A stretch of 64,000 nucleotides of DNA from Colwellia sp. D2M02 (GCF_018860755.1 NZ_JAHKPW010000032.1:53660-117659); one strand, 5' to 3'; positions 18,416 through 29,986 are shown, numbered from the stretch's first letter. Translations and numbers: made by a program. Notes: generated by a model from the sequence alone, not told the origin.

Positions 18416-19096
18416 TTATGTTAACTTTCCATCCGAGAATGAAAGTATTTTATTAACCACTTCCTCAATGGAAAGGTCAGTAGAATCTATAGTTAACGCA
18501 CCTTCTGCAGGTACTAACGGGGCAACCTTTCGGTTACTATCTCGTTCATCCCTTTGACGTATATCATCCAGAAGGCGGCCGATTTTAACATCTAAGCCCT
18601 TTTCTTTCAACTGATTAAATCTTCGCTGCGCACGTTCTTCTGCGCTAGCGGTTAAAAAGATTTTAACGGGAGCACTTGTAAAAACAACTGTTCCCATATC
18701 TCGACCATCGGCAACTAAGCCTGGTGATACTTTGAAGGCACGTTGGCGGCGGAGTAATGCTTCTCTGACACGTGGAAACGCGGCAACCTTAGAGGCCAAA
18801 ATACCAATTTCTTCAGTGCGAATAGTGTGAGTAACATCTTCGCCCTCTAAAATAACTTTACTTTCGCCTTGGCTACTAATTTTAAATTGCACATCTAAAT
18901 GTGCTGCCATAGGAATTAGAGGCTCTTCATCGTCAAGGCTCACTTGATGATGTTGCGTTGCTACTGCTAATACACGATAGATTGCACCACTGTCTAATAA
19001 ATGCCAGCCTAGTTGCTCAGCAACCAGTCTCGCAACGGTACCCTTACCTGCGCCACTAGGGCCATCAATGGCAATAACTGGAATGCTTTCCTGCAT
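18416..19096 (-). CDS. cmk: Cytidylate kinase
   Basis: Phosphorylates CMP and dCMP using ATP. The 226-residue protein has the P-loop [23 protein letters not shown], the LDSGAIYR substrate region, [12 protein letters not shown], and the lid [17 protein letters not shown] segment ([16 protein letters not shown]). TAGGAG about eight bases before the ATG at 19096 decides this start over an ATG six codons earlier. It follows aroA by 86 bases and precedes rpsA. Confidence 0.95.
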   Translation of the reverse strand: MQESIPVIAIDGPSGAGKGTVARLVAEQLGWHLLDSGAIYRVLAVATQHHQVSLDDEEPLIPMAAHLDVQFKISSQGESKVILEGEDVTHTIRTEEIGILASKVAAFPRVREALLRRQRAFKVSPGLVADGRDMGTVVFTSAPVKIFLTASAEERAQRRFNQLKEKGLDVKIGRLLDDIRQRDERDSNRKVAPLVPAEGALTIDSTDLSIEEVVNKILSFSDGKLT

Positions 19097-19182
19097 ACTT
19101 CTTTCTCCTAACATCGAAAATCGGCGGCATTATACGGGATTTATTTAGTAAAATCGCGTATAAATGCTTTTCTGTAAAATAA

Positions 19183-20463
19183 TTAACAAGAAACTTGAGC
19201 TAACTTGTCAAAATAGTCAGGGAATGTTTTTGCCGTACATTTAGGATCATTGATCGTAACTGCAGTATCACTTAAGGCAACAAGAGAGAAGCACATCGCT
19301 ACTCGATGATCGTCATAAGTATCAATTTCTGCATGTTTCAGAGAGGTTGGTGGTGTGATAGAAATATAGTCATCACCTTCAACTACCTCGGCGCCAACTT
19401 TTCTTAATTCGGTAGCCATGGCGTTTAATCGATCGGTTTCTTTTACTCGCCAGTTATAAATATTGCGAATACTTGTTGTGCCCTTCGCAAAAAGCGCGGT
19501 CGTTGCAATTGTCATTGCGGCATCAGGAATATGATTCATATCCATATCAACCGCAGTTAACGGCTTACCAATAACGGTAATTGATTCATCATTCCAATGA
19601 ATTTCTGCGCCCATTTTTTCCAGAACATCGGCGAAATGCTTGTCACCTTGAACACTCAATTTACCAACACCATGCACTGTAACTTCACCACCTTTTATCG
19701 CTCCAGCAGCTAAGAAGTAAGACGCTGATGAGGCATCACCTTCAACCATATACTTATCTAAAGCTTGATATGTTTGATTACCAATAATAGTAAAAGATTT
19801 ATAATCATTGTTTTGTACGCTAACACCAAAACGTTGCATAATATCAAGAGTAATATCAATGTAAGGTTTAGAAACCAACTCACCTTCAATATTAATCACA
19901 GTATCTGTTGATAACAACGGAGCAATCATTAGTACTGCGGTTAAAAATTGGCTAGATATTGAACCGTCAATACTTACAGCATTGCCTGTTAATGCTTTGC
20001 CTTTAATTTTTACCGGCGGATAACCAGGGTTTTCTAAATATTCAATATCAGCACCTAACTGTACTAAAGCATCGCCTAAATGCCCAATGGGGCGCTCTTT
20101 CATGCGAGGCTCACCTGTTAAGATATATTCACCTTGGCTTGCAGCAAGTGCTGCACATAATGGGCGCATTGCGGTACCTGCGTTACCTAGAAATAACTCT
20201 AATGGTGCTTGGCTGTTAAAAAAACCGTTATTTCCGACAACCGTACACTCTGTACCGCAATCACTAAGTTTATAGTCAATACCAAGGCTTGTGAGCGCAT
20301 TTAGCATATGATTAATATCATCGCTCACTAATAAATTAGTGATTTTAGTAACCCCTTTTGCAAGCGATGCAATTAACAATGCACGATTAGATAAACTTTT
20401 AGAGCCCGGTAAAAAAACATCACCGTTAATTTTATTGATTGGGTTTAATGTTAGTTGCTCCAC
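19183..20463 (-). CDS. aroA: 3-phosphoshikimate 1-carboxyvinyltransferase (EPSP synthase)
   Basis: Joins phosphoenolpyruvate to shikimate 3-phosphate in aromatic amino-acid synthesis. The 426-residue product (E. coli 427) begins with [15 protein letters not shown]. That start lies one base after the serC stop and has AGAGG upstream inside serC; a TTG seven codons earlier would overlap serC. Motifs: [31 protein letters not shown] (the class I glyphosate-sensitive type), [24 protein letters not shown], and RVKETDRL. Probably co-translated with serC. Confidence 0.96.
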   Translation of the reverse strand: MEQLTLNPINKINGDVFLPGSKSLSNRALLIASLAKGVTKITNLLVSDDINHMLNALTSLGIDYKLSDCGTECTVVGNNGFFNSQAPLELFLGNAGTAMRPLCAALAASQGEYILTGEPRMKERPIGHLGDALVQLGADIEYLENPGYPPVKIKGKALTGNAVSIDGSISSQFLTAVLMIAPLLSTDTVINIEGELVSKPYIDITLDIMQRFGVSVQNNDYKSFTIIGNQTYQALDKYMVEGDASSASYFLAAGAIKGGEVTVHGVGKLSVQGDKHFADVLEKMGAEIHWNDESITVIGKPLTAVDMDMNHIPDAAMTIATTALFAKGTTSIRNIYNWRVKETDRLNAMATELRKVGAEVVEGDDYISITPPTSLKHAEIDTYDDHRVAMCFSLVALSDTAVTINDPKCTAKTFPDYFDKLAQVSC

Positions 20464-20464
20464 C

Positions 20465-21550
20465 TTATCTATTCCTCTTTTCAAACTGTTGCATAAATTC
20501 GACTAATGCTTGTACGCCTTCAATTGGCATTGCATTATAAATACTGGCACGCATGCCTCCGACGATTCTGTGACCTTTTAGTGCGGTTAACCCTGCTTGC
20601 TCAGCTTCTTGTAAAAATTGCTCATTCAGCGATTCATCAGTTAACCAAAATGGTACATTCATTTTACTGCGATATTGCTCAGCAATGTTATTGGTATAAA
20701 AATCACTACCATCTATCGCCTTATATAACAATTCAGCTTTAGCTTTATTCACTTTTTCTATCGTTTTTACACCGCCGTAGGCTTTAAGCCACTTAAAGAC
20801 TAAACCAGCCAGGTACCATGCATATGTAGGTGGCGTGTTATACATAGAATCATTATCAGCCGTCGTTTTATAATTCATAATACAAGGCGTTGCATGTTGT
20901 GCATTACCCAATAAGTCGTCTCGAACAATCACGATAGTTAAGCCCGAAGGGCCTATATTTTTCTGCGCACCAGCATAGATAAGACCAAATTTACTAACAT
21001 CTATTTCATGCGATAAAATTGTTGATGACATATCAGCAACAATTGGTACACCATTAGTGTTAGGTAGTTCGTTAATTTCAATGCCATTAACGGTTTCATT
21101 AGGACAGTAGTGTACATACGCAGCATCTGGCGTTAATGGCCACTCTTTTACGGGTAAAACAGTAGTATTGCCATCAACTTCTTTAGTTATATCAACCGTA
21201 TTGATCTTACCAAAATTTTTAGCTTCCGCCGCTGCTGATTTTGACCATGATCCTGAAACAATATAGTCTGCCACTTTACCTACAGGTAATAAATTTAAAG
21301 GTACAGCAGAAAATTGACCTCGACCGCCACCATGGCAAAAAAGTACTTTATAATTATCAGGAATTGACATTAACGCGCGTAAATCGGCTTCAGCCGTTTC
21401 AGCCATTTTGATATAAATGCTGCTACGATGACTTAACTCCATCACCGAACTACCCGTATTTTGCCAATTAATAAATTCTTGTTGTGCTGTTGCCATAACT
21501 TCTGCGGGCAACATGGCAGGTCCCGCACAAAAATTAAAAACCTTTGACAT
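20465..21550 (-). CDS. serC: Phosphoserine aminotransferase
   Basis: PLP-dependent enzyme of serine synthesis, also used in pyridoxine synthesis. The 361-residue protein starts [15 protein letters not shown] and has [30 protein letters not shown], and [24 protein letters not shown], whose Lys binds PLP. The C-terminus [26 protein letters not shown] is typical. TAGGAAA precedes the ATG. It is the first gene of serC-aroA-cmk-rpsA-ihfB, an order conserved in gammaproteobacteria. Confidence 0.97.
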   Translation of the reverse strand: MSKVFNFCAGPAMLPAEVMATAQQEFINWQNTGSSVMELSHRSSIYIKMAETAEADLRALMSIPDNYKVLFCHGGGRGQFSAVPLNLLPVGKVADYIVSGSWSKSAAAEAKNFGKINTVDITKEVDGNTTVLPVKEWPLTPDAAYVHYCPNETVNGIEINELPNTNGVPIVADMSSTILSHEIDVSKFGLIYAGAQKNIGPSGLTIVIVRDDLLGNAQHATPCIMNYKTTADNDSMYNTPPTYAWYLAGLVFKWLKAYGGVKTIEKVNKAKAELLYKAIDGSDFYTNNIAEQYRSKMNVPFWLTDESLNEQFLQEAEQAGLTALKGHRIVGGMRASIYNAMPIEGVQALVEFMQQFEKRNR

Positions 21551-21670
21551 TTCAATTTCCTAATTAAAAATTTAAACAACGGCGTGAGGTAATACCTCAA
21601 CGCTAAATCCCCTAAAAATGCACATTAAAAAAGGCGGTTATTAGCCGCCCTTGTTAATGTTCTGCGACAA

Positions 21671-24400
21671 CTATTCGTTATTGTTGTCTTCTGCTTTTGT
21701 TTCTGTATCCTGCTGTGCATTATGCTCAGCAGAGTTTCTTTCTACAGGAACATCAGCTTGTTCACCGTCAGTAACCTCAGCATCTAAAGCCTCGTCAATA
21801 TCATCAGGCGCTTCAATTTCATCAATACGTTGTAAGGCAACAACATGTTCATCGTCAGCAGTGCGTATCATGCGAACACCTTGGGTATTACGACCGATAA
21901 CACTTACTTCATTAACACGAGTACGAACTAATGTTCCGTTATCAGTAATAAGCATTATTTCATCAAGATCTTCAACTTGAACCGCGCCAACAACTTTACC
22001 GTTACGCTCGCTTACCTTAATTGATACCACACCTTTTGTTGCACGACTCTTCGCTGGATACTCAGCTAAATCTGTACGCTTACCAAAACCATTTTCAGTA
22101 ATGGTTAAAATTGCACCGTCATTTTTAGGTACAATTAATGAAACAACTTTTTGGTTGCCTTCAAGCTTCATACCGCGAACACCAGTACCAGTACGACCAA
22201 TAGGTTTTAATGCCCAGCGCTGCTCACCTGTTTCAGGGTCAATCTTAATTTCACCTGTTTCGCTATCACGTACTTTTTCGTTAAAGCGAACCACTTTACC
22301 CTCATCAGAGAACAACATAATGTCGTTATTACCGTCGGTAATATCGACACCAATTAACGTATCGTCATCACGTAAGTTAAGCGCAATAATGCCGTTAGCA
22401 CGTTGATTAGAGTACGCATCTAAACGTGTTTTCTTCACTGTACCTGAAGCCGTTGCCATCACAATATATTTATCTTCAGCATATTCACGCACCGGCAGAA
22501 TAGCAGTAATACGTTCGTCAGCTTCTAATGGTAAAATATTTACAATCGGTCGACCACGAGCTGTTCTACTTGCTAACGGTAATTGGAAAACCTTCAACCA
22601 GTATAATTTACCGCGATCTGAGAAACATAAAATTGTGTCGTGAGTATTGGCAATTAATAAACGCTCGATGAAGTCTTCTTCTTTCATCTTAGTTGCTGCT
22701 TTACCTTTACCACCGCGACGCTGCGCTTGATAATCACTTAACACTTGATATTTTACATAACCTTCATGGGATAAAGTTACTACAACATCTTCTTCACAAA
22801 TTAAATCTTCTAACGATAAATCATGTGAAGCATTGGTAATTTCTGTACGACGTTCATCGCCAAACTCATCACGAATGGCAATAAGCTCTTCACAAATAAC
22901 TTCCATTAAGCGTGCTGGTGTTGCCAATATATGCATTAATTCAGCAATAAGATCTAATAACGCTTTATATTCGCTAAGAATCTTTTCATGTTCCATGCCT
23001 GACAATTTGTATAACTGTAAGTCTACAATTGCCTTGGCTTGCTCAGCTGTTAAGTAATATAAGCCGTCTCTAATACCATATTCTGGCTCTAACCATTCAG
23101 GACGAGCTGCATCATTACCAGCGGCACTTAACATTTCAGCAACATTGCCTAATTGCCAACCTTGCGCAATAAGCTTTTCTTCTGATTCTTTACGGTTACT
23201 TGAGCTCTTAATTAATTCAATAATTGGATCAATATTCGCTAAAGCAATCGATAAACCTTCTAAGATATGAGCACGCTCACGTGCTTTTCTTAATTCGAAG
23301 ATAGTACGACGAGTAACCACTTCACGACGGTGTAAAACAAACGCCTCTAACATTTCTTTTAGATTAAATATTTTTGGCTGGCCATTAGTTAAGGCCACCA
23401 TATTTAAGCCAAATGAAACTTGCATTTGTGTAAGTTTGTACAGGTTATTTAAAACAACCTCTCCTACTTCACCGCGTTTCACTTCAATAACCATACGCAT
23501 ACCGTCTTTATCAGACTCGTCACGTAATGCTGAAATACCTTCAAGGCGTTTTTCTTTAACAAGATCAGCCATTTTTTCAATTAGGCGAGCTTTGTTTACT
23601 TGATAAGGTAATTCATGAACTATAATGGTTTCTTTACCTGAAGTTTCATTAACTTCAATTTCTGCGCGGGCACGAATTTTTATTTTACCACGACCCGTAC
23701 GGTAAGCTTCTTCGATACCAGCACGACCACTGATAATACCTGAGGTTGGAAAATCAGGACCTGGAATGTGCTCTAATAATTCTTCGAAAGTGATATCACT
23801 ATTTTCAATTAACGCTAAACAGCCATTAATGACTTCGGTTAAGTTGTGCGGGGGAATATTAGTCGCCATACCAACAGCAATACCTGACGTACCATTAACC
23901 AATAAGTTAGGTATACGTGTAGGCATAACCGCGGGAATAAATTCTGTGCCGTCATAGTTAGGCACAAAATCCACCGTTTCTTTATCTAAATCAGCTAAAA
24001 TTGAGTGAGCAATTTTAGCCATTCTAATTTCGGTATAACGCATTGCCGCAGCGCTATCACCATCGACAGAGCCAAAGTTACCTTGGCCATCAACCAACAT
24101 ATATCTTAAGGAGAAAGGTTGAGCCATGCGAACAATGGTATCATAAACAGCGGTATCGCCATGAGGATGGTATTTACCAATAACATCACCAACAACACGT
24201 GCTGATTTTTTATAAGCTTTATTCCAGTCGTTGCCTAAAACATCCATGGCAAAAAGTACACGACGATGTACAGGCTTTAGCCCATCACGAACATCAGGCA
24301 AAGCACGCCCAACAATTACGCTCATCGCATAGTCTAAATAAGAGGTTTTCAGTTCATCTTCAATATTAACTGGAACTATTTGTTTGGCCAGATCGGTCAT
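21671..24400 (-). CDS. gyrA: DNA gyrase subunit A
   Basis: Breaks and rejoins DNA in the A2B2 gyrase to introduce negative supercoils. The 909-residue protein has the active-site Tyr122 in [10 protein letters not shown] and the quinolone region [13 protein letters not shown]. Residue 83 is Thr, where E. coli has Ser; Asp87 is kept. The C-terminal domain with beta-pinwheel repeats includes the GyrA box QRRGGKG, followed by an acidic tail rich in Glu and Asp (last 50 residues). It is divergent from ubiG as in E. coli. The ribosome binding site is weak. Confidence 0.98.
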   Translation of the reverse strand: MTDLAKQIVPVNIEDELKTSYLDYAMSVIVGRALPDVRDGLKPVHRRVLFAMDVLGNDWNKAYKKSARVVGDVIGKYHPHGDTAVYDTIVRMAQPFSLRYMLVDGQGNFGSVDGDSAAAMRYTEIRMAKIAHSILADLDKETVDFVPNYDGTEFIPAVMPTRIPNLLVNGTSGIAVGMATNIPPHNLTEVINGCLALIENSDITFEELLEHIPGPDFPTSGIISGRAGIEEAYRTGRGKIKIRARAEIEVNETSGKETIIVHELPYQVNKARLIEKMADLVKEKRLEGISALRDESDKDGMRMVIEVKRGEVGEVVLNNLYKLTQMQVSFGLNMVALTNGQPKIFNLKEMLEAFVLHRREVVTRRTIFELRKARERAHILEGLSIALANIDPIIELIKSSSNRKESEEKLIAQGWQLGNVAEMLSAAGNDAARPEWLEPEYGIRDGLYYLTAEQAKAIVDLQLYKLSGMEHEKILSEYKALLDLIAELMHILATPARLMEVICEELIAIRDEFGDERRTEITNASHDLSLEDLICEEDVVVTLSHEGYVKYQVLSDYQAQRRGGKGKAATKMKEEDFIERLLIANTHDTILCFSDRGKLYWLKVFQLPLASRTARGRPIVNILPLEADERITAILPVREYAEDKYIVMATASGTVKKTRLDAYSNQRANGIIALNLRDDDTLIGVDITDGNNDIMLFSDEGKVVRFNEKVRDSETGEIKIDPETGEQRWALKPIGRTGTGVRGMKLEGNQKVVSLIVPKNDGAILTITENGFGKRTDLAEYPAKSRATKGVVSIKVSERNGKVVGAVQVEDLDEIMLITDNGTLVRTRVNEVSVIGRNTQGVRMIRTADDEHVVALQRIDEIEAPDDIDEALDAEVTDGEQADVPVERNSAEHNAQQDTETKAEDNNNE

Positions 24401-24727
24401 AAATCGATGGTATCCCTTAACTAAATTCTTTCGTTTAAAAGTATCTTTATTATTAATAAAGCGTTATTTAAACAATATTTTAAATATTTTTTATTGTTAT
24501 ATTAATTATTGCTATATAAACAGATTAAAAAAGTAATCAACGCGGCATGTTAGCATAGAATTGGTTAATGCCATACTGCTTTTATTCTATGGTTTTTATC
24601 GCTGTTGTAAACCTTTTTTAAAGTGAATATAAAAGCATCAATCTATGAGTTATCTTGATCTATTTGCTTTGTTTAAAAAGTAGTTTCGTTTAGACTTAAG
24701 ATAAATTATCTTAATACTTTTTCCATC
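24401..24727. other. gyrA-ubiG divergent intergenic region
   Basis: 327 bases of very AT-rich DNA carrying the promoters of gyrA (minus) and ubiG (plus). I see a 15-bp palindrome AATATTTTAAATATT at 24474-24488 but no recognised operator and no reading frame of note. Confidence 0.6.
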
Positions 24728-25459
24728 ATGACTGAAACTACTCCGCACTTAAATGTAAATCACGAAGAAATAGCAAAATTTGAAAAAGTCGCCAGCCAAT
24801 GGTGGGATGTAAATGGCGACTTTAAGCCCTTACATCAAATTAACCCGTTAAGAGTGCAATTTATTAATCAACATATCGCTGAAGTATCTACTAACGGCTT
24901 ATTTGATAAAACAGCCATCGATGTCGGTTGCGGTGGCGGGATCTTAACAGAGTCTCTTGCTAAACTTGGCGCTAATGTAATGGGAATAGATATGGGGGCC
25001 GAGCCTCTTAATGTTGCAAAACTTCATGCGTTAGAAGCAGGCTTATCAATTGACTACCAAAAAATAACAGCCGAAGAAAAAGCACAACAAAGCCCACAAA
25101 GTTATGATGTTGTCACCTGTATGGAGATGCTTGAACATGTTCCAGACCCAGCCTCGATCATAAATGCTTGTGCTGCTTTAGTTAAACCTGGTGGTTTAGT
25201 TTTTTTCTCGACGCTTAATAAAAGCATTAAAGCTTACCTACTTGCTATTGTGGCCGCAGAAAAGCTATTCAAATTAGTGCCTGATGGTACCCATGACCAC
25301 GATAAGTTTATTCGACCTTCTCAATTAATAACTTGGGCAGAGTCATTTGAATTACAATGTATAGATGCCGCAGGTATTCATTACAATCCCATAACTCAAA
25401 ACCATAAGCTAATACCGTCTTTAGATGTGAACTATATATTGTGTTGTAAAAAGCTTTAA
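24728..25459 (+). CDS. ubiG: Ubiquinone biosynthesis O-methyltransferase
   Basis: SAM-dependent enzyme that performs both O-methylations of ubiquinone synthesis. The 243-residue protein (E. coli 240) has [34 protein letters not shown], the SAM motif [38 protein letters not shown] and [21 protein letters not shown] in the expected order. No Shine-Dalgarno is visible before the ATG. It is followed by 564 non-coding bases, so it is separate from nrdAB although the order gyrA-ubiG-nrdA matches E. coli. Confidence 0.96.
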   Translation: MTETTPHLNVNHEEIAKFEKVASQWWDVNGDFKPLHQINPLRVQFINQHIAEVSTNGLFDKTAIDVGCGGGILTESLAKLGANVMGIDMGAEPLNVAKLHALEAGLSIDYQKITAEEKAQQSPQSYDVVTCMEMLEHVPDPASIINACAALVKPGGLVFFSTLNKSIKAYLLAIVAAEKLFKLVPDGTHDHDKFIRPSQLITWAESFELQCIDAAGIHYNPITQNHKLIPSLDVNYILCCKKL

Positions 25460-25790
25460 TCGCTTACTACATAAAAATAAAATGCGATAGACAGTGAAAT
25501 TATATAAATGTTCTATTTACAGGCAACTTGTCTAAACAATAACCGCCTATCGCAATAAATTATATTAGATTGAATTATAAGACTATTTTATTTTTCAATT
25601 GAATAATTGCAATTCAAGATAAAAATATTTTTTTGCAAATAAAAGTAATAATTTTTTTAAAAATAATCGTTGCTTTTACTAAATAACTAAATCAAATTGC
25701 GGTACTAGGTTAGTTAACACTAACACGGTTTTTAACAGCAAAAACCTATGTCAAAATCAACAGTTTTTATCTCTTGCAAAAACAGCCAAA

Positions 25791-25806
25791 CCTCATTATC
25801 TTGTGT
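25791..25806 (+). promoter_or_regulatory. NrdR box 1 (distal) upstream of nrdA
   Basis: CCTCATTATCTTGTGT matches the NrdR 16-mer consensus acaCwAtATaTwGtgt at 11 of 16 positions, with the core C, AT and the T-w-G-t-g-t half intact. NrdR represses ribonucleotide reductase genes when nucleotide levels are sufficient, binding as a multimer to paired boxes. Confidence 0.6.
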
Positions 25807-25821
25807 TTGTAATTATAAAAA

Positions 25822-25837
25822 ACCCTAGATATTGTGC
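25822..25837 (+). promoter_or_regulatory. NrdR box 2 (proximal) upstream of nrdA
   Basis: ACCCTAGATATTGTGC matches the NrdR consensus at 13 of 16 positions. It begins exactly 31 bp after box 1, three helical turns, the spacing typical of paired NrdR sites. The promoter probably overlaps or lies between the boxes. Confidence 0.65.
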
Positions 25838-26023
25838 ATTCTCTGCTCAGCTGTTATTTTGTACTCCTCTTCTCATGCATGATTTTTCAAGCATGATTTA
25901 TAAGGACAACGCGTAGGTTTTTTTATTCGGGAGCTGCTAACGATAAGTTGTTCACTTCAACATTCATCTTACTAGCTAAAACAACTTGGCAGATAATAAC
26001 AATAATCGCTTTACAGGTACTTC

Positions 26024-28294
26024 ATGACAAATAAAATTTTTGTAACCAAACGCAATGGCGAAAAAGAGCCTATTGACCTAGAAAAAATTCACCGTGTTAT
26101 TGCTTGGGCAGCTGAAGGGCTTGAACAAGTTTCAGTATCACAAGTTGAATTAAAATCACACATTCAGTTTTACGACGGTATAAAAACCGAAGATATTCAT
26201 GAAACTATTATTAAAGCTGCTGCTGATTTAATTTCTGAAGAGTCTCCAGATTACCAATATTTATCTGCCCGATTGGCCGTTTTCCACCTTCGTAAAAAAG
26301 CCTACGGTCAGTTTGAGCCGCCAAAGCTTTACGACCATGTGGTGAACTTGGTTGAACTAGGGAAATATGATGCGCACTTACTGAATGATTATAACCAAGC
26401 TGACTTTGAAAAAATGGAAGCCTTTTTAGATCATAGTCGTGATCTGACTTTTAGTTATGCTGCCGTAAAACAGCTAGAAGGTAAGTATTTAGTACAAAAC
26501 CGTGTAAATGGCAAAATATATGAAAGCGCACAGTTTTTATATCTACTGGTTTCTGCTTGTTTATTTGCAAAGTACCCAGCAGAAAAAAGATTAACTTACG
26601 TTGAAAACTTTTATCACGCAATATCACAATTTAAAATATCATTACCTACGCCAATTATGGCGGGTGTAAGAACCCCTACTCGTCAATTTTCATCTTGTGT
26701 GCTTATTGAATGTGGTGATAGCTTAGATTCAATTAATGCCACATCAAGCGCTATTGTTAAGTATGTTTCTCAACGTGCTGGTATTGGTGTAAACGCAGGT
26801 AGAATTCGCGCGTTGGGTAGTTCTATTCGTAATGGTGAAGCTTTCCATACTGGCTGTATTCCATTTTACAAATTATTCCAAACTGCCGTGAAAAGTTGCT
26901 CTCAAGGTGGTGTTCGTGGTGGAGCAGCAACGTTATTTTACCCGTTATGGCATTTAGAAGTTGAAAGTTTACTGGTACTTAAAAACAACCGCGGAGTTGA
27001 AGAAAACCGTGTTCGCCATTTAGATTATGGTGTTCAGTTTAACAAACTGATGTATCAACGTTTAATTCAAGGCGGCTCGATTACCCTTTTCAGCCCAAGT
27101 GATGTACCTGGTTTATATGACGCGTTTTTCGAAGATCAAGATAAGTTTGAAGCATTATATGTTCAATATGAAAATGACGACTCTATTCGTAAAAAGCGTA
27201 TTAAAGCCATAGAGCTATTCACTCTTTTTGCACAAGAACGTGCAAGTACAGGCCGTATTTATTTACAAAACGTAGATCACTGTAATACGCATAGCCCATT
27301 TGAGCCAACTAAAGCCGCTATTCGTCAAAGTAATTTATGTTTAGAAATTGCTCTGCCGACTAAGCCAATGAATGACATTAATGATGCAGAAGGTGAAATC
27401 GCCCTATGTACATTGTCAGCCTTTAATTTAGGCGCTATTGACTCTCTTGATGAGCTAGAAGATTTAGCTGACTTAGCTGTTAGAGCACTTGATTGTTTAC
27501 TTGACTATCAAGACTACCCTATTGCAGCAGCACAAAGCGCGAGCATGGCACGTAGAACTTTAGGTATAGGTGTTATTAACTACGCCTATTACTTAGCTAA
27601 AAATGGTCTTTATTACTCAAATGGTAGTGCCAACAACTTAACTCACCGAACTTTTGAAGCGATTCAATATTACTTACTTAAAGCAAGTAATGAATTAGCT
27701 AAAGAGCAAGGTCCTTGCCCTAAGTTTGATGAAACACGTTTATCTCAAGGTATTTTACCTATTGATACTTATAAACGTAGCATTGACACTATTACTGGTG
27801 AGCCACTTCATCTTGATTGGGAAACGCTGCGAGAGAGCATTAAAAAATACGGTGTACGTAACTCAACAGTATCGGCATTAATGCCATCAGAAACCTCATC
27901 ACAAATATCTAATGCTACCAATGGTATTGAGCCACCACGCGGGCTTATTAGCATTAAAGCAAGTAAAGATGGTGTCCTGAAACAAGTTGTTCCTGAATAC
28001 GAAAAGTTAAAAGATAACTACGAATTACTGTGGAACATTCCAAATAATCAAGGTTACATTGAACTTATTGGTATTATGCAAAAGTTTGTCGATCAAACTA
28101 TTTCTGCTAACACTAATTACGATCCTTCAAAATTTGAAGGAGGAAAAGTCCCTGTTAAACAAATACTACAAGACATTTTAACCGCTTATAAATTTGGTGT
28201 AAAAACCATGTATTATCATAACACTCGAGACGGTGCTAATGATGACGTAGAAGCTGAAGATGATGACTGTGCTGGCGGCGCTTGTAAGATATAG
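26024..28294 (+). CDS. nrdA: Ribonucleoside-diphosphate reductase, class Ia, large subunit
   Basis: Reduces ribonucleotides to deoxyribonucleotides with NrdB. The 756-residue protein is collinear with E. coli NrdA (761). It has an N-terminal ATP-cone (TKRNGEKEPIDLEKIHRVIAWAAEGL to about residue 95), the redox Cys in FSSCVLIECGDS, the active-site NLCLEIALPTKP with catalytic Cys and Glu, the second redox Cys in EIALCTLSAFNLG, MPSETSSQISNATNGIEPPRG and the C-terminal shuttle CAGGACKI. The ATP-cone implies allosteric on/off control by ATP/dATP. Upstream NrdR boxes indicate transcriptional control. Confidence 0.98.
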   Translation: MTNKIFVTKRNGEKEPIDLEKIHRVIAWAAEGLEQVSVSQVELKSHIQFYDGIKTEDIHETIIKAAADLISEESPDYQYLSARLAVFHLRKKAYGQFEPPKLYDHVVNLVELGKYDAHLLNDYNQADFEKMEAFLDHSRDLTFSYAAVKQLEGKYLVQNRVNGKIYESAQFLYLLVSACLFAKYPAEKRLTYVENFYHAISQFKISLPTPIMAGVRTPTRQFSSCVLIECGDSLDSINATSSAIVKYVSQRAGIGVNAGRIRALGSSIRNGEAFHTGCIPFYKLFQTAVKSCSQGGVRGGAATLFYPLWHLEVESLLVLKNNRGVEENRVRHLDYGVQFNKLMYQRLIQGGSITLFSPSDVPGLYDAFFEDQDKFEALYVQYENDDSIRKKRIKAIELFTLFAQERASTGRIYLQNVDHCNTHSPFEPTKAAIRQSNLCLEIALPTKPMNDINDAEGEIALCTLSAFNLGAIDSLDELEDLADLAVRALDCLLDYQDYPIAAAQSASMARRTLGIGVINYAYYLAKNGLYYSNGSANNLTHRTFEAIQYYLLKASNELAKEQGPCPKFDETRLSQGILPIDTYKRSIDTITGEPLHLDWETLRESIKKYGVRNSTVSALMPSETSSQISNATNGIEPPRGLISIKASKDGVLKQVVPEYEKLKDNYELLWNIPNNQGYIELIGIMQKFVDQTISANTNYDPSKFEGGKVPVKQILQDILTAYKFGVKTMYYHNTRDGANDDVEAEDDDCAGGACKI

Positions 28295-28323
28295 CAAGCT
28301 AATTACTTTATACTAATAAAAAT

Positions 28324-28349
28324 AAGGCCTAACCTAATCGTTAGGCCTT
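28324..28349 (+). other. Strong hairpin between nrdA and nrdB
   Basis: AAGGCCTAAC (28324-28333), a six-base loop, and GTTAGGCCTT (28340-28349): ten perfect base pairs but no following U-tract. It lies in the 90-base gap between nrdA and nrdB and may stabilise or process the message and set the subunit ratio. That role is inference. Confidence 0.7.
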
Positions 28350-28384
28350 AGTGACTACAACTGTAGTACCGCAAGGAATGAAAA

Positions 28385-29515
28385 ATGACGTATACAACGT
28401 TTAATCAAACACCCAATAACGCCCTACTTGAGCCAATGTTTCTTGGTAATAGTGTCAATGTATCTCGCTATGATCAACAACGTTATAGTGCTTTTGAAAA
28501 GTTAATAGAGAAACAACTTTCATTTTTTTGGCGTCCAGAAGAAGTTGATGTTTCTAAAGATAGAGCTGATTGGCAGAGCTTAACAGAGTCTGAAAAGCAC
28601 ATTTTCATCTCTAATCTTAAGTATCAAACCTTACTCGACTCTATGGCTGCACGCTCAGTAAATGCGGTATTATTGCCACTAGTTTCTTTACCTGAAATAG
28701 AAACTTGGGTTGAAACATGGGCATTTAGTGAAACTATTCACTCTCGCTCTTATACGCACATACTGCGTAACTTATTTACTAACCCGGGTGAAGTTTTTGA
28801 CGATATTATTGTCAATCCAGCTATTTTAAAGCGTGCAAGTAGTATTGCTAAATACTTTGATGATGTGATCCTCACAACACAATTACTTCAGTCACAAGGT
28901 GAAGGTAGTTACGAGGTTGAAGGTAGAACTATTGAAGTAAACACACGTAAGTTAAAAGAGCGTTTATATTTAGCGGTATGTTCTGTGAATGCGCTTGAAG
29001 CAATTCGTTTTTACGTAAGTTTTGCTTGCTCGTTTGCTTTTGCAGAAAGAGAGTTACTCGAAGGCAATGCTAAAATAATAAAGCTAATTGCACGCGATGA
29101 AGCCTTACATTTAACCGGTACGCAACATATATTAAATAACTGGCTGTCAGGTAAAGATGACCCTGAAATGCAAGTCATTAGTCAAGAGCTACGTAGTGAA
29201 GGTTTGCAAATATTCTTGGATGTGGTTGAACAAGAAAAAGAATGGGCGCAATACTTATTTAAAGATGGCTCAATGATTGGCCTAAATGCAGAAATACTTA
29301 ATCAATACATTGAGTACATTTCTAATCAGCGCTTAATGGCGATAGGTTTTGAGACTCAATTCAATATAAAAAGTAACCCGTTACCATGGATGAACTCGTA
29401 CCTGGTCAGTGATAATGTACAAGTTGCTCCTCAAGAGACTGAAATATCAAGTTATTTGGTTGGTCAGGTTGACTCCTCTGTACATGCTGATGACTTTAAC
29501 AATTTTGATTTGTAA
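28385..29515 (+). CDS. nrdB: Ribonucleoside-diphosphate reductase, class Ia, small subunit
   Basis: Holds the diiron-tyrosyl radical cofactor. The 376-residue protein is the same length as E. coli NrdB. Radical Tyr is Tyr123 in [11 protein letters not shown]; the iron ligands lie in the helices around [31 protein letters not shown] and [18 protein letters not shown]. The C-terminus (DDFNNFDL) resembles the NrdA-binding peptide of E. coli. AAGGA lies nine bases before the ATG. It is followed after 12 bases by the ferredoxin gene. Confidence 0.98.
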   Translation: MTYTTFNQTPNNALLEPMFLGNSVNVSRYDQQRYSAFEKLIEKQLSFFWRPEEVDVSKDRADWQSLTESEKHIFISNLKYQTLLDSMAARSVNAVLLPLVSLPEIETWVETWAFSETIHSRSYTHILRNLFTNPGEVFDDIIVNPAILKRASSIAKYFDDVILTTQLLQSQGEGSYEVEGRTIEVNTRKLKERLYLAVCSVNALEAIRFYVSFACSFAFAERELLEGNAKIIKLIARDEALHLTGTQHILNNWLSGKDDPEMQVISQELRSEGLQIFLDVVEQEKEWAQYLFKDGSMIGLNAEILNQYIEYISNQRLMAIGFETQFNIKSNPLPWMNSYLVSDNVQVAPQETEISSYLVGQVDSSVHADDFNNFDL

Positions 29516-29527
29516 TCACTTTTTTCT

Positions 29528-29839
29528 ATGTCAATAATGAGCGAAGCTTCCTCAAAGACTGTAAGTACATCTGCTCCTAATTCACCACTTGAAATATCGG
29601 TTCAAGAAAAAAAGGTTTGCTATCAACAAGAGCAAACCTTACTTGAATCACTCGAGCAAGCCAATGTGGAAGTACATTTTCATTGTCGAGATGGCTTTTG
29701 TGGAGCATGTCGAGTAAAGCTTAACTCAGGTGAAATATGTTATCCCCAAGGTGAGCCTCTCGCCTTTATTGGGGAAAATGAAATATTGCCTTGTTGTTGT
29801 ATTCCTATCACGAATATTAGTATTACTATTGATGAGTAA
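29528..29839 (+). CDS. yfaE: 2Fe-2S ferredoxin for NrdB cofactor maintenance
   Basis: A 103-residue plant-type ferredoxin with the cluster-binding pattern CRDGFCGACRVKL and the fourth Cys in ILPCCCIP. E. coli YfaE supplies electrons to regenerate the NrdB diferric-tyrosyl radical, and the place after nrdB fits. It has about 18 extra Ser/Thr-rich N-terminal residues relative to the E. coli protein. A second ATG (29537) is possible; neither start has a good Shine-Dalgarno, which fits translation coupled to nrdB. Confidence 0.92.
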   Translation: MSIMSEASSKTVSTSAPNSPLEISVQEKKVCYQQEQTLLESLEQANVEVHFHCRDGFCGACRVKLNSGEICYPQGEPLAFIGENEILPCCCIPITNISITIDE

Positions 29840-29986
29840 CGAATAAACCTAAGCTCAGGATAATAGGTTCACTTGCAATAGGCTCGCTATTGATGCACAA
29901 ACCCACCCACCTCGCTAGTGCTGAAATTTATAGCTAAAGTAGAATATCTGAATTATTATTTTAATATTAGTACGTTATTAAATCTC

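Larger units (their letters stand above)
25460..26023. other. Long intergenic region between ubiG and nrdA
   Basis: 564 bases without a convincing gene. It contains an 8-bp inverted repeat TGCGATAG (about 25482-25489) / CTATCGCA (about 25546-25553) with a second, weaker inner pair, which may fold the ubiG 3' end; no U-tract follows. Further on are the two NrdR-like boxes, and a 9-base direct repeat GCATGATTT at 25877-25885 and 25891-25899. About 185 bases separate the second NrdR box from the nrdA ATG, implying a long 5' leader. Confidence 0.55.
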
